In this document: positions 14,971 through 25,957 of the stretch, piece after piece
Layout of the letters: every line of letters begins with the position of its first letter
How positions within the stretch are numbered: the first letter of the stretch is position 1
Source: Chrysomallon squamiferum
Taxonomy: Eukaryota > Mollusca > Gastropoda > Neomphalida > Peltospiridae
Assembly: GCA_012295275.1 (NCBI GenBank)
Contig: CM022674.1
Location: 9,510,260-9,574,259 of the forward strand
Length of the DNA: 64,000 bases
Reading direction: 5' to 3'
Translations under genes and position numbers: made by a program
The notes under the pieces: model-generated
Databases searched by the model: none
Seen by the model: the letters and a program-made list of their open reading frames with translations, nothing else
What the model was told of the DNA's origin: nothing

Positions 14971-16096
14971 CATGCACACATCTGAAACTGTAGGAAGTGA
15001 ATGATATGTATATCCAAGCACTTAGATTTATTTTACTGATGACAATTTGAGGCATGCTAATAACCACTGGTGCCTTTACCACCATTTTGTTTCATATTTT
15101 TTTCTAAATTTGTTTTTTCTCTTACTTCTTTCTTTACATCTTAATTTATTCTATTAAGTAGCAAACACATTTATTTATGTAGGCGTTTGGTTATAATTAT
15201 AGTACAGGTGCTTTTATATAAAATTTAAAAAAACAATTTAAGTTATACAGCCTTTGCCATTTTATTTAAATGAGTAGTGTTGTAGAAAGCAGTTGTACAA
15301 AATTATTTATAAAAGCTAGATGCTTTTTACTGCTACGGAATGGTTGTCACACTTGAAATTCAGAATTTTGAAAAGAGAAATTGTCACAATAATTATGGCA
15401 ATCTTTTACCCTTACAAGAGTTAATGAGATTTTTCAGCAATTTTGTTCTAAAGATAGTTTTCAAACACGTTGGTAAATATACCTTTAATAATGTTAAAAC
15501 ATCTAAATTGTTTTATCCAGTTACATGTGTCTATATAGAAATACCAAAGAAAATAATCAAAGACCCAATGATATTTTAAAACAACAACACTTTAATGGAT
15601 TTTTATTATTGTATTGAGTAGATGGGGAGGGATGTGGAGGAAATACAGAGGAACATGTAACATTGACTTTTAAGTAATTTTAAAATTGGACTATCTCTCT
15701 AGCATGCGTGAGAAATTTTTTTTGCAGTAGCATGTAACATGCATGTTTTAATATAGAATAAAAATAGTTTTGCATGATAAGGTGATAGAATTAAAAATGT
15801 TGTACATCTCTTAAGATTAATATATTATATAATATAACAAATTTTAGGCTAATTAATATATTCTAACCTGATTTATTACACTCATGATACATCATGATGA
15901 ATATTGATAAATGAAATTTTGAAAAATACAAAGTTTGCATTGCCTGAAGCACTTCTATTTCATAATAATCAAGATTTTAATGATAATGAAATAAATATTG
16001 TGATTGTGTTTTTCAGTGTGGGTTGTAACATCACAGGGAAGTGGTTCTTCTGCACCTGCTCCTGCTCCTACTACAAATGAACCAGCTAATCCTTGA
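2921..16096 (+). CDS. VAMP: Synaptobrevin / VAMP (v-SNARE), exon 1 missing
   Basis: Vesicle-associated v-SNARE that pairs with syntaxin and SNAP-25 to drive exocytosis. Visible coding exons are 2921-2965, 5497-5575, 5901-5979, 6216-6295, then 6632-6683 or 8260-8311, and 16017-16096, all joined in phase with GT/AG sites. The product is about 138 residues if exon 1 supplies only the start Met, since exon 2 opens with the last base of that codon. In order there is a Pro/Gly-rich N-terminus (to about residue 27), the SNARE motif starting [17 protein letters not shown] (zero-layer Arg about residue 48), the juxtamembrane [12 protein letters not shown], one transmembrane helix, and a short lumenal tail starting WVVTSQ and rich in Ala/Pro. 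The SNARE motif is nearly identical to animal VAMP1/2. Exon 1 was not found, so the N-terminus is inferred. Confidence 0.95.
5638..5690. repeat. (ATT)n microsatellite
   Basis: About 17 ATT units, about 60 nt after a VAMP exon donor. Confidence 0.95.
6632..6683 (+). CDS. VAMP: VAMP alternative transmembrane exon, form A
   Basis: A 52-nt exon between AG at 6630-6631 and GT at 6684. It encodes [17 protein letters not shown] plus one base of the next codon. That base joins TG of the last exon to make Val, then WVV. The sequence matches the usual start of the VAMP membrane anchor (KMMIILG). Length and phase equal those of the exon at 8260-8311, so the two can only be used one at a time. Confidence 0.88.
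8260..8311 (+). CDS. VAMP: VAMP alternative transmembrane exon, form B
   Basis: A 52-nt exon with AG just before it and the donor GTAAG after it, preceded by a T-rich tract. It encodes [17 protein letters not shown] plus one base. It has the same length and entry/exit phase as form A, but the first half of the helix differs ([11 protein letters not shown] versus [11 protein letters not shown]). Using both exons, or neither, shifts the frame. This looks like a duplicated, mutually exclusive exon that sets the membrane anchor sequence. Confidence 0.82.
9129..9362 (-). mobile_element. Possible non-LTR retrotransposon ORF remnant
   Basis: The minus strand is open for about 75 codons and reads with the flavour of the C-terminal end of CR1/RTE-type reverse transcriptases: [12 protein letters not shown], then [20 protein letters not shown] and LKIHHF. 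These recall family patterns such as a LQ-VQ-AAR stretch and WN-LP followed by FK-LK-H-F. It lies inside the VAMP intron, in antisense, with no catalytic domain. The match is from memory of family patterns and is weak. Confidence 0.3.
11922..12017. repeat. (CT)n followed by (AT)n microsatellite
   Basis: About 35 CT units run directly into about 12 AT units. The long minus-strand ORF crossing it (Arg-Glu then Ile-Tyr runs) is produced by the repeat. Confidence 0.97.
14891..14969. repeat. (CA)n microsatellite
   Basis: About 39 uninterrupted CA units inside the last VAMP intron. Cys-Val ORFs in three frames are produced by it. Confidence 0.97.
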
Positions 16097-17957
16097 GGAT
16101 AATTAATCTGCGAGTTTGGCTCGTACATTACATGCATACCTATCTGTATTTTTATGTGTGTGTGTATGTACGTGTACACACAAACAGATCACACATAACA
16201 TACAGACAGACACACACACACACACACATATAGACATCATTATCTGACATGGTGGTTATATCATTTAGGGAGAATCATTCCAAAATTGTAGTCAGTTTAA
16301 TGTCTAGAAGGTTTGAATTTTGAAAAAAAAGAAAAAAAAAAGTGAATTTTGTTTTCAATATTTCTTTAATAATATTATCATTTGTTTTACTACAGAACTA
16401 TTTCATTACATGTATAAATGCTATTTACATTTCAGTGATATTATCGGTGTTTATTCTGCTATCTGAAAACTTGCAATAAATTAATCTTTATATTAATCAA
16501 TATACAGAAAACAGTTTGTCAGTTACCACATACAATAGCTTTAAAAAGGTTAAAAATCATCATGTTAATCTTAACAATGTTGAATTCTTTCAAATTGTAA
16601 ACATTTATTTTATTTTACTTGTAAATTTGTAAAGGAACAAACTGAAATTTGTTCAGTTTACTAAGAGGAGTAAAATATATTAACTTAGTAATTGTACTTT
16701 TTAAGTTGTTATGATTGTATTAAATTGTTTTTAATATACAGCAATTAACATTAGAGGGGTGAAAATTGAAAATAGTATTCAAAGACTAACCACATTCAGC
16801 TGGGGGGGGGTTAATTGCTGTGTAATACAGATTCAAAAAACAAACAGAAAGTTAATTATACAATTTCTTCTATAGAAACTGTATATTAAACAAAATGCTG
16901 TGTTAATTTAAACTTGGTAGCTGCAAATTGCCTTTTAATTTTTAAGTTCTGTTTTTCTTTTCTTTTTTTCACCACAAACTAATCAGAATTAATTAATGTT
17001 AGATGTTTATTTCAAAATATTTAGTGTAATCTATAATTACTTTTAAATAAATCTGTAATTGAAAATAACAGTTTAGATCAATAAAGTCCTCATATTTTTC
17101 AAAAACAAGAAGTATAACTTGTGTAGGTCAGTCTGATTTTGAATTATTTAATTACTTGTATCTATACAGTTTCTTTTGGGGTTTTTTCCATGCTGTTAAT
17201 TGATTTCCTTTCTACACAATTCATTTGATATTTAATATTTGTGTACTTTGTTCACTTGTATTCAACTGGTAGAAAGAATTCACTCTTTCAGATTGATATT
17301 TATTATTATATATGATTCATATTTCATTTATCAGACTGCAGATAGTATGTTATAAAATATAAAATACTATATATGAAATAAATTTCTTTAGATTTTATTT
17401 CTTATATTTACATGAATGATTTTAACTACAGAAAATGTGTGATTTGGTTTATTCAGGTTAAGCATGTTCTTACCAATAAAAGTTTGTTTTTTCTTGGCAC
17501 AATTAAGATGAAAGTGAATTGTTATAAACATTCACTCATAACCTTTATAATTTATACATTTATTATTTATATATTAGCTCATGCCAATATTGGTTCCATT
17601 TCATTTTTACATTTGATATGGCATGAAAAAACAACAATATAAATTAAAGACAACAGTATAAATTAAACATGACTTTAATCACTTTGCAGTCCTATCATAA
17701 AGATTTCTTTTAAGTAAACTGTTTGAGGGTGTTGCTTCTTTTTCGTTTTCAGTTAAGTTAATGGTAAATAAGCCTAACACAAATTATTTTTCATTACCAT
17801 TCTTAATTTTTAATCATTGTATTGCCACATGTGTATATAGTGGAATTGATAGTTACATTGTAGATTTGTTAAACATTTTATGAATTACAAACATTTGTTG
17901 TTTTTGTATTCTGTACATTAAAATCAACTGTATGAATAAATGAATATATCTAAAATT
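16097..17957 (+). other. VAMP: VAMP 3' untranslated region with several poly(A) signals
   Basis: AT-rich sequence without coding signs follows the VAMP stop codon. AATAAA hexamers occur at 16475-16480, 17080-17085 and 17935-17940, so the 3' UTR could end at more than one place and reach about 1.8 kb. The exact ends are inferred from hexamers only. Confidence 0.5.
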
Positions 17958-19973
17958 TGTGTGTTATTGTGTACATCGATCAATAATAATAATAAATACA
18001 TTTGTATAAAAACTAATTTTTATTTATGATGTTACATATTTGTTTTTCTCTCTAACATAAAGTATTACCTTAAGGCAATTAAATTACATTTAATTACTAT
18101 CTTTTAATTATGATTGGTAATAAGCCAGCTTCCAACATGTTTCATATTTATTTATTGTGTAAAATTAATCCAGGTTTGTTTAAGAATTTATACAACTGTG
18201 CATTTGAAACTTCTGTATAAATCTATTCTTTATTTTAAAAAAAATTTTCTTTGTAACATTTAGAGGTAAACAGGTGTTTACAAAATATTTTGTAAAATGA
18301 ATAAAATATGGTCACAATTAAAGCAGCATGATTGTTTAGAAAGTTTATCTTGGTAATTTTAGAAGAATGGTTTCTAATCTGTTTATTTATTCATTTTTAT
18401 TTTTGATCCTGACACTAATCGCAAAGAAAAGATATCTTGTCATAGTTTCGTTAAGTGAATGAAGATTAAATTCATATGTTTCTGGTATCTACAGATAATT
18501 TATTTGTATAAGATCAAAACAAATCATGAGATTTAAATACAGAATTAGTGGCAGACAGCAGTTGTTATAATTATTTTGAGAATTGAAATAATGAAGAAAC
18601 ATTTTTTGTATTAGTCTGCTTGTTGTAAACACTTTGTATTAAATTAGATCACTGAACTTCAAAGCTCTGTGCAATATGTATCTGGTAAATCTGATGGAAA
18701 TGTTAATTTAAGAAGAATAACTGTTGTGGTACACTATGTTCTGTAGATTCTATTAAACAGGATAGTGCATGTTTGTCTTTTTGTCCACTTGTTACTAGTT
18801 GAAGATATTTGTCAGTAGCACATGGTAAATTTTGTCATATTAGATAATAAATCCTTCCATGTAACTTAATGTTGTTTTGTTTTTATTCACTAACGTGTTA
18901 AACAAATCTTTATTAGCATTTGTAATAGCATTTGTGAATTAAGAAAAACCAAATCATTTCTTCAGCTAATTTACAGTCGTGAATACATTAAGAACCTGAG
19001 GATCATTGAAATAAGTAAACCATGATGGCAACAGAATATTGCCAGTTGTACAAGATTGTTGTTATAGATAAGGTTATTGAAACTGATTAGTTCTCTGTAT
19101 TTGTTGTAAGGAGCTACCATATTTTTCAAAATAAGTTTCTTGCATGGTCTCATTTTTCCCATAGACAAGTACAGATTTGTCATTACTGACAGCTAGGAAT
19201 CAACATTTTACAAATTAAAGCAGTCATTGGACAATAAGAACCATACATCTGGAATAATTTTAAGTACTAAATAATTTTTATTAATCGGGTGCACATCTGA
19301 CATTTTATTTCGTATTTTATAATTTTGCTTTAATCTGAAATTGATGGGATGATAACAATGTGTTCTAATAAATCATATTCAGAATGCCCCATATGAAAAC
19401 ACTAATTTAGAAGAACAAAGATGAGAAGGAAGACATGATAATGAAATAAGAAGTTAATTACATAATCACATTAAGTTCATTAAATGTTTTATATTTTTTT
19501 ATGGTTATGAGAAAAGCTTGGAACTTTTGTACGTGTCACAGGCATAGTAATTTTAGAGTTATTATAGTAAGGTTTGGAAATAAATAATCATATCTTACAT
19601 ATAAACAAAATAATAATTAGCTGCTTATAAATGGAAATAAAAATAAAACCCCATAAAATATACAACCAGCACATCAATATACATACTTTGATAACATTGC
19701 ACAGTAAAGCATCAAAAGAAAACCTATTTGTAAACCATGATTTTCTTCCCAAAAACACCAGGAAGTATCAACATTTCATTAAGAAAAATAAAATATAAGC
19801 ATACAAATTTAAATCTCATTTTCTTGACACTTTTAACACATTTATACAAGTTATAGATTAAAACAACAGCTCCTACTATTGGAAAAACATAAAATACAAT
19901 AAAAAAAGGTTATAGCTAGATTTCTGAATATGTTCTTAAACACTGGAAAAGTTAAATTTTAAAACAGAGTTTG
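17958..19973. other. Intergenic and likely 3' UTR of the minus-strand B3GALT6 gene
   Basis: No coding exon seen. The part next to 19974 should be the 3' UTR of the minus-strand galactosyltransferase. TTTATT (AATAAA on the minus strand) occurs near 19270-19310. The VAMP and B3GALT6 genes converge here tail to tail. Confidence 0.45.
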
Positions 19974-21011
19974 TCATGGAACTGAGCTGTCATTTCTGAA
20001 ACAACAAAGAGAAGGAAGATTGCTCCAGTTATAATTATATGAATTACGAACTTTGTATTCTTGATAACAAAGTTTCCCTGTAGTTTTGATATTTTCATAT
20101 AGGTGTTTCATCTGTCTGATGGACTGTTTATGTGTCACTAGATATGCATTGTTACATCCTCGAGATTTGAATTCTGTATCAAAGCGTGGATCATGAATTC
20201 GCTTTATATCAAGTGGAGCAAGCCAGCTACCAACTGAAACATCTTCATTCAGAAATGTTTTTAAATAATTAGCATTACTCGTAACAAAATTAACCAAATC
20301 ACTGGAAAGTATATACCCACCCCCTAAAGCATATGGAAGATAACGATCACAAGCAAACCAATCTTTCTCTGCCCATTTTCCCAGTCTTTTTATGTGAGCA
20401 CGACCATCAAAAAACCCCCAGTATAAACGATTTTTAGGCTTAAACTTTAAAATGTCTACTATTTGATCTAAACGTGCATAACTGTCATCATCCACTTTGA
20501 GAACATATTGAAAATCAACATTTTTATCAAGCCATTTGAAAGCTTGCAGAAGTTTATTTGTTAAAGTTGTGTATAATTCTTTATGCTTTGGTAACAGTAA
20601 TAAATCTTTATAACTAAACTGCTCTCTGTCTAATTCTTTCTTAAAACTTTCTTCAAGTGATGCTGTTCCAATAACAAATCTAACAAAAACTCCAGCTGGC
20701 TTATTTTGTAGCCATGTTTTTCGAATGGTGTCTCTCTCAGCTCTGTTATGAGGATCAGTAACTATCAGAACAAATAAATAAGCAGATAAATTTTTTGATG
20801 GAGATAGTAAATGTTTGTTCCACAAAAGTTTGTTTTTGTCATATGCAACATTTTCTTTCACAGTACCTGCTGATACTTCATCACAGGTCATTGTGCACAC
20901 TGTCATATATATCAAGGCAACAAAAGTCAACAAAATTCCACCAATCAAAATACTTGTAGCATATCTTTTAAGTTTCCTTTCAACTGTAACGAGAGCTCTG
21001 TTGAAATACAT
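19974..21011 (-). CDS. B3GALT6: Beta-1,3-galactosyltransferase 6 (GAG linker galactosyltransferase II)
   Basis: Golgi type II enzyme that adds the third sugar (second Gal) of the Xyl-Gal-Gal-GlcA linker on proteoglycans. The 345-residue ORF has a basic cytosolic start, a membrane anchor at about residues 20-40, a short stem, then a GT31 domain. Visible GT31 signs are VTDPHNRAERDTIRKTW (85-100), the metal-binding DDD at 174-176 in KVDDDSYARLD, YWGFFDGR (197-204), YALGGGYILS (227-236) and EDVSVGSWLAPLD (256-268). The run HDPRFDTEFKSRGC with YLVTHKQS, and the late CC, match B3GALT6 rather than B3GALT1-5. Human B3GALT6 is also single-exon and of similar length (about 329). A stop codon (TAA) lies in frame two codons before the ATG, which fixes the start. 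Confidence 0.95.
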   Translation of the reverse strand: MYFNRALVTVERKLKRYATSILIGGILLTFVALIYMTVCTMTCDEVSAGTVKENVAYDKNKLLWNKHLLSPSKNLSAYLFVLIVTDPHNRAERDTIRKTWLQNKPAGVFVRFVIGTASLEESFKKELDREQFSYKDLLLLPKHKELYTTLTNKLLQAFKWLDKNVDFQYVLKVDDDSYARLDQIVDILKFKPKNRLYWGFFDGRAHIKRLGKWAEKDWFACDRYLPYALGGGYILSSDLVNFVTSNANYLKTFLNEDVSVGSWLAPLDIKRIHDPRFDTEFKSRGCNNAYLVTHKQSIRQMKHLYENIKTTGKLCYQEYKVRNSYNYNWSNLPSLCCFRNDSSVP

Positions 21012-21068
21012 GTTTTATGGATTTGCATTAGTCAGACCATTTTCTTCACAGATTCTGCTTGCAAATTT
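21012..21068 (-). other. B3GALT6: Spliced leader exon part before the B3GALT6 start
   Basis: On the minus strand a good acceptor (a pyrimidine run ending in CAG) sits just upstream, so the galactosyltransferase mRNA has at least one 5' intron. The 57 nt between the acceptor and the ATG are open from the splice site for 17 codons (KFASRICEENGLTNANP), then TAA, one codon, and the B3GALT6 ATG. This could be chance leader sequence, or the end of an upstream reading frame in the same transcript. Confidence 0.6.
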
Positions 21069-21568
21069 CTGAAAAAGAAAAAGATTTCAGAATTTTTGAC
21101 AGCCCTATGTTAAAAAGAATTAAAATTTACTTTTCTTTTACATTGTAAATGTTAAAAAGCAATTCCAATCTACATTTTGAATGTATGTACAACCCCCAAA
21201 AACCTAGATAATAAGGGAGGAGCAATAGGCTTCATTATATTTGAAACATAAAATATTTATTTTAGTATAATCCATTTGTAAACTGGCTGGTAACAAGCAA
21301 TAATGAAGATTTCTTTAGAAACTAGTATTTAGGTTTTAATAAATAAAAATGTGCTTAAATCAGGGTACAAAATCTTGTGGTATAGTTCATAACCAGATTT
21401 TGTTAGTCATTTCAGAGGTCAGTAGTGTTGATACAGGTAAATCTGTACAGCTGGCTCAATACCATTAAATTCAAAAGAAATCTTATCTTTATATATATAT
21501 ATATTCAACTTTTTTGTAGTACAAACAGGTATGAGTACTAAGGATGTACAGTAGTTCCAGTATATAGC

Positions 21569-21784
21569 TTATGTTCTGACTGCAGCTTGGCAAACATGTG
21601 CTCTTTCATCAGGATTTTCCATAATAGTTGCCGATAACTGTGGCTGCAGCCATTGTATTTCTGTACTGTCCTTCAGTTGCTGAACTTTCTGGAGTGTTGA
21701 AGTACATATATATTCTTTCAGGTAAACCCCAAAGAAACTAATCTGAGTAGCAGCAATTATGTTTTTTGGGTGAGCATAACTGAT
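21569..21784 (-). CDS. Unidentified protein-like exon upstream of B3GALT6
   Basis: After a minus-strand AG at 21785-21786, the sequence is open for 71 codons and reads like real protein, with balanced residue use. Pieces are ISYAHPKNIIAATQISFFGV, QKVQQLKDSTEIQWLQPQLS and TIMENPDERAHVCQAAVRT, then TAA. No ATG starts it, so it would be an internal or last exon. I do not recognise the family. A weak donor (GT) after the codons for CQAA would join in phase to the leader exon at 21012-21068 and extend the frame to a TAA six bases before the B3GALT6 ATG. Its function is unknown. It may also be a decayed piece of a mobile element. Confidence 0.4.
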   Translation of the reverse strand: MSYAHPKNIIAATQISFFGVYLKEYICTSTLQKVQQLKDSTEIQWLQPQLSATIMENPDERAHVCQAAVRT

Positions 21785-23270
21785 CTATTACATTTGAAAT
21801 AAAAATTCATGATTATTGTTCCTTTTTCACTGAAGATATTTTCCTTGAAAAATTTCCAAATTTCAAAAAAAATCCCAAAATGTAAAGTGAATAATTTTTT
21901 TTAATTAATATTTTTATTTTTTAAAAACTAAACTTGATTATTTTTTTTATCCAACAGGGACTTAGGGACAACTTATAATAATAATAATTCAAAACTGGAC
22001 TATCATCATGTTTGTTCAGGAGTTTATTAGTATCAGAATTATGTTATTTCCTTCGTTCACCAATAGCTATGTTATTTGAGTTTGATTTTTTTTTTTTTTT
22101 AATATTTTCCAAACAACAAGTAACAGTACATATTTAGCTTCATCTTTGTATTCATTTCTTCACATGATCTCTCATAAACAATGGAGAATCAACAGACAAA
22201 TTTACTGTTTCAAAATGATTGTCATGTGACTAAGATAAGCTTATTTGGGACTTTAAATCATATACAAATTGCTGACTATGTCTTTCTCTCTAGGTACTTA
22301 ATTCTGGAAGCGTGGTGTTCTCAGCAAACAATGAAGCCTGATGTTGCTGCTGATGTCTGAGAAGTTCATTCTTTCATTTATTTCATTGAGTCACCAAGTA
22401 ATTATGTGGCATAATATTCCTGTTTAGAGAGTTTTAGATAATATTAAACTTTCTAATAATAATGTTGATTATAAAGAAAGTTTGTAGTAAGTTAGCTTTT
22501 AATGAACTTTTTTGAGGTATACTAAATTAAGGTGTAAGGTAAATTAGTGCAATTAATTAATTAAATTTATCGGTGTTGCTCTTAAAACCGTGCTTAAACA
22601 TACTACATACTTATGAAACTCATCAAAAGCGTATGAAGGATAATGAAGAAAAAATACCAGTTAATTTCATTCTGATACAAACTCGTTACGCCTTAAGTTC
22701 TTTCTTAACAATGCTACCTAAGAGATCTTGTCATTTTAATCTGCTTTTCCTTTTTATTGCTTTCTTGCTTTCTTATGATATACAATTTAAACAACAATAT
22801 TTTTTTAAACTGTCACATACATAGCACTCGATACAATGCCATTTTAGAATGTTACTGATGTCACATTGTCAGTTAAAGAGAAAATATGCTTTATTATTTT
22901 ATAATAATGATTTACCTGATGAAACACGTTTTCTAAGGTATGATCAAATTCTGAAGCAGCATTTTTTTTTTTTTTTTTTTTTTTTTTATATATATATATC
23001 TATAATTATAGTATTACTATCTAATATCATATTAACGGACAAACTCCCCAACAAAGCTACAAAAATAGACAATTCCAGATTTAACATCCATTACTGTATG
23101 TTTGTTCGTATCAATAAGAAAGCGCGCACCAACAGTTACCGTAAAGAACTACGAATTTTCTATCATTTTTCGTATATTTCGTTCTGTCAACAAAAAAAAC
23201 AAAAGTGTGGAAAAGATCCTACCTTTTTTCTTTATTCATTTCGTTTTTAAGAAAGCGTTGTTTGAAAGGT

Positions 23271-23271
23271 A

Positions 23272-23358
<87 letters not shown>

Positions 23359-23363
23359 AATAA
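23271..23363. repeat. (AAT)n / (AAAT)n microsatellite
   Basis: A long run of AAT units ending in a few AAAT and TTAA units. Confidence 0.95.
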
Positions 23364-23794
23364 ATTAATTAATTAAAAAGAAGCTGTGAATTAACTGAAA
23401 TAAAGTAGTTTCTATAGTATGGAAGTAAGGTCGGATTACTAGCTCTACTAGATTGATACGACTCCATCTCTTTTATAAAAAATACTAAACTACAAAAGAA
23501 CAAAGAACAAGAACAAGAAGAACAAACATAAAATGTATGCAACATCTCCAAGGCTGACATTCCTGTTAATTAAATAATCGAACTTGTGAATCTTTTTTTA
23601 ACTATATACAATCGGTAAATAAATATATATTTTATGACAGATTTAATATTCAAATTTGAACTGTTCTCCAAATTTGGTAAATTAATATATAAATAAAAAG
23701 GTATGGAGATATTCGTTATTTATTGCATTCGATAAATTTGTTTGCGGCACTTTATGTGAAACAAAACAAAAACACCCATATTAATATTATTTTT

Positions 23795-23796
<2 letters not shown>

Positions 23797-23840
<44 letters not shown>

Positions 23841-23841
23841 T
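23797..23841. repeat. (AAT)n microsatellite
   Basis: About 15 AAT units, just before the candidate promoter. Confidence 0.95.
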
Positions 23842-23929
23842 GTTTACAATTGTTTGTTACATTTGTTCGAAATTACTGGTGAAGGCATCATTGTAGAAGG
23901 AAATCTGATACAAACGGAAGTTAAATACT

Positions 23930-23966
23930 TAGTACGCCGAACTCGGGGACCGCCATCTTTGTAAGT
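23930..23966. promoter_or_regulatory. Candidate bidirectional promoter with a YY1-like site
   Basis: In otherwise AT-rich DNA this patch has several CpGs and the motif CCGCCATCTT (AAGATGGCGG on the minus strand), the YY1 site often found at animal transcription starts. On the plus strand it runs straight into a donor-like GTAAGTAATG at 23961, so it could end a non-coding first exon of the GIMAP gene. In minus orientation it could mark the start of the B3GALT6 transcript. The two genes diverge from here. Confidence 0.4.
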
Positions 23967-25957
23967 AATGAGTAAAACGAGGTGTTTGTTTGTTTTGATT
24001 TCTCTATTTTTTGGTGCACTATCATTTGCTGCAATTTTGGAATTTAGGTCTACCCCTTTGTTTGAAGTGCTTTTACCCAATATATTTCTGTGATTATTTT
24101 CTTTTGCTCAGTTGGTACACTAGTTGAAGTAGTTCTGAGTTTAGAATTTAAAAAGGTCATATAAATCAAACTTCCACTGACCACTGTCAATTGTCATTGT
24201 CAACTTTGACACTGGCAGTCATATGCTTGCATGACCAGTGTTGGCGATAACGGTTCCTTGTATTACAATTGTATTATAATAAATAAGACTAAGCCAGAGC
24301 ACGTTGACACTTGAAGATAAAGCGATATTTTAGAGCCATTCATTTAAATTATCACAATTGACACAGGCGAAAACACACGTATTGCACACTACATCATTAA
24401 AAAGTTTTATCCATTAACTTTAAGTAAGCTATAGGAACATTTCTGAAAGTATATAATTCACATACTTAAAATATTATTATAGTCAGCCAGGACAACAAGT
24501 TAGCATAACTCCAATTTAGTTTTATAAATATTTGCAGTGACTAGACTTAGACTAGTGTGTATCCATAGGTTGTAGGAAAAAATGCTACATTTGTATGTGT
24601 GCGTGTATATATATGTAATGTTAAACTCTGATATAATACTGTACTTTGTTAAGCAAAACCAAGTGGCTGAGTGATGCTGTATATTAATATACATACATGT
24701 ATCTAACAATATTGCATGAATAAACTGTATTTTAAAAGGTTTTTTTTGTCCATTGGAGTGTTATGCTCACATGAGCAGCCATGGAAATGTATCTGACAGA
24801 TCAGGTTTAAATGAAAAGTACATAAGCTGTTTCATTTATAAAATATAATGAAAATATTTATAAACTATATAAAAAATCCAGTTATTTTTTAAAAATATAT
24901 ATCATTACTGCTCTTTAAAATTAAGTTGCAGTGAACTGTATTCCTTGTGCCTGATGTCTTATAATTAATGCATTTTAAGATATTTTATGTTTCCAGTTAA
25001 TAATTTTAAATATTATTTGTAAATACTACTTTTATGAAGTTAGGAAATAATTCTGTAAATTTTTTAATTAAAACACTTTCTTTTTAATTTTCAAAATTCT
25101 TAAATAACTTGGCATCAAGATAATGTGGTTCATTAGATTTATTTCCCCTTGGAATGCTGAGCTACTTTTGATTCCAGCCAGTGTTACCAAACGAGCTGAA
25201 ACATAAATAGTCATTAAAATCTAAAAAAAAAAATAATAATAAAAAATTCCCTTTAAGGATTTTGATTTTAAATTGTACTTTCTGAGTATATTGTTGAAGA
25301 GAATGTTGTACTTAACAAATATAAGAATAAGTAGCGTGCCAAACAGAAAAAGTTCTACTGTCAAAATCTACACCATTTCTATGTTTATTACTAAGATATT
25401 CACATGATGTGAAATGGCATGGTCTTTTTTAAATTGTTTTGACAAATGATTATACATACAGAACAGTTCAAGAACAGGAACCCTGATCACAAAAATGTAA
25501 TAGAACTTAATGATGTTCAGAGATAGGACTGTAAAACCAAAACAGAATTGTTCATAATATTAGAACATGATGAGTGTTATCAATTAACTGTCAAATATGA
25601 ATTCAACAGTAAGCCTCTAATCATAATCAGTTTTGAAATGGCATACACACAAACATACCAGAACAAATGGCAACCAATATTTAAGGAAAAAGAATTAAGG
25701 ATTCCTATGTAAATAGTGCTTTATCTGCATCATAAAGATTGATAAAAGTTGCAATTCTGTTTGGTTCTGATACTACCTGATCCTAATTTCAAATTACAAC
25801 AATAAGATCTGTTGTTCATGTTGATTAACGGTTGCTTACATTTGCATGGTCACTTTTTATTTTTCTGAAATATGTCCAATTTGACTTTATGCAAAGGAAC
25901 CCATCTAAACTGATAATTTGTTTTTATTTTACAGATGATAGAGTATGTGGTTTGAAA

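Larger units (their letters stand above)
8312..16016 (+). other. Last VAMP intron
   Basis: About 7.7 kb of AT-rich intron between the second transmembrane exon and the terminal exon. It holds the possible retrotransposon remnant at 9129-9362, AAT repeats near 10750, a CT/AT microsatellite at 11922-12017, a poly(A) near 13020-13041 and a CA repeat at 14891-14969. I see no exon in it that I can support. Confidence 0.6.
21785..25957. other. Region between the divergent B3GALT6 and GIMAP genes
   Basis: Mostly AT-rich repeats: poly(T) near 22962-22987 and AAT arrays at 23271-23363 and 23797-23841. The likely promoter is near 23900-24080. Plus-strand ORFs at about 22573-23250 are low in information and run through a poly(T) and an AT run, so I do not call them genes. 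Confidence 0.45.

Noticed and set aside
22300-22380. A short protein-like minus-strand stretch (LLRHQQQHQASLFAENTTLP)
   Set aside because: Only about 27 open codons. The possible acceptor has no pyrimidine tract, and its phase does not fit the open exon at 21569-21784.
22849-23250. A 133-codon plus-strand ORF
   Set aside because: It crosses a long poly(T) and AT run. The rest has no recognised domain and no upstream splice support.
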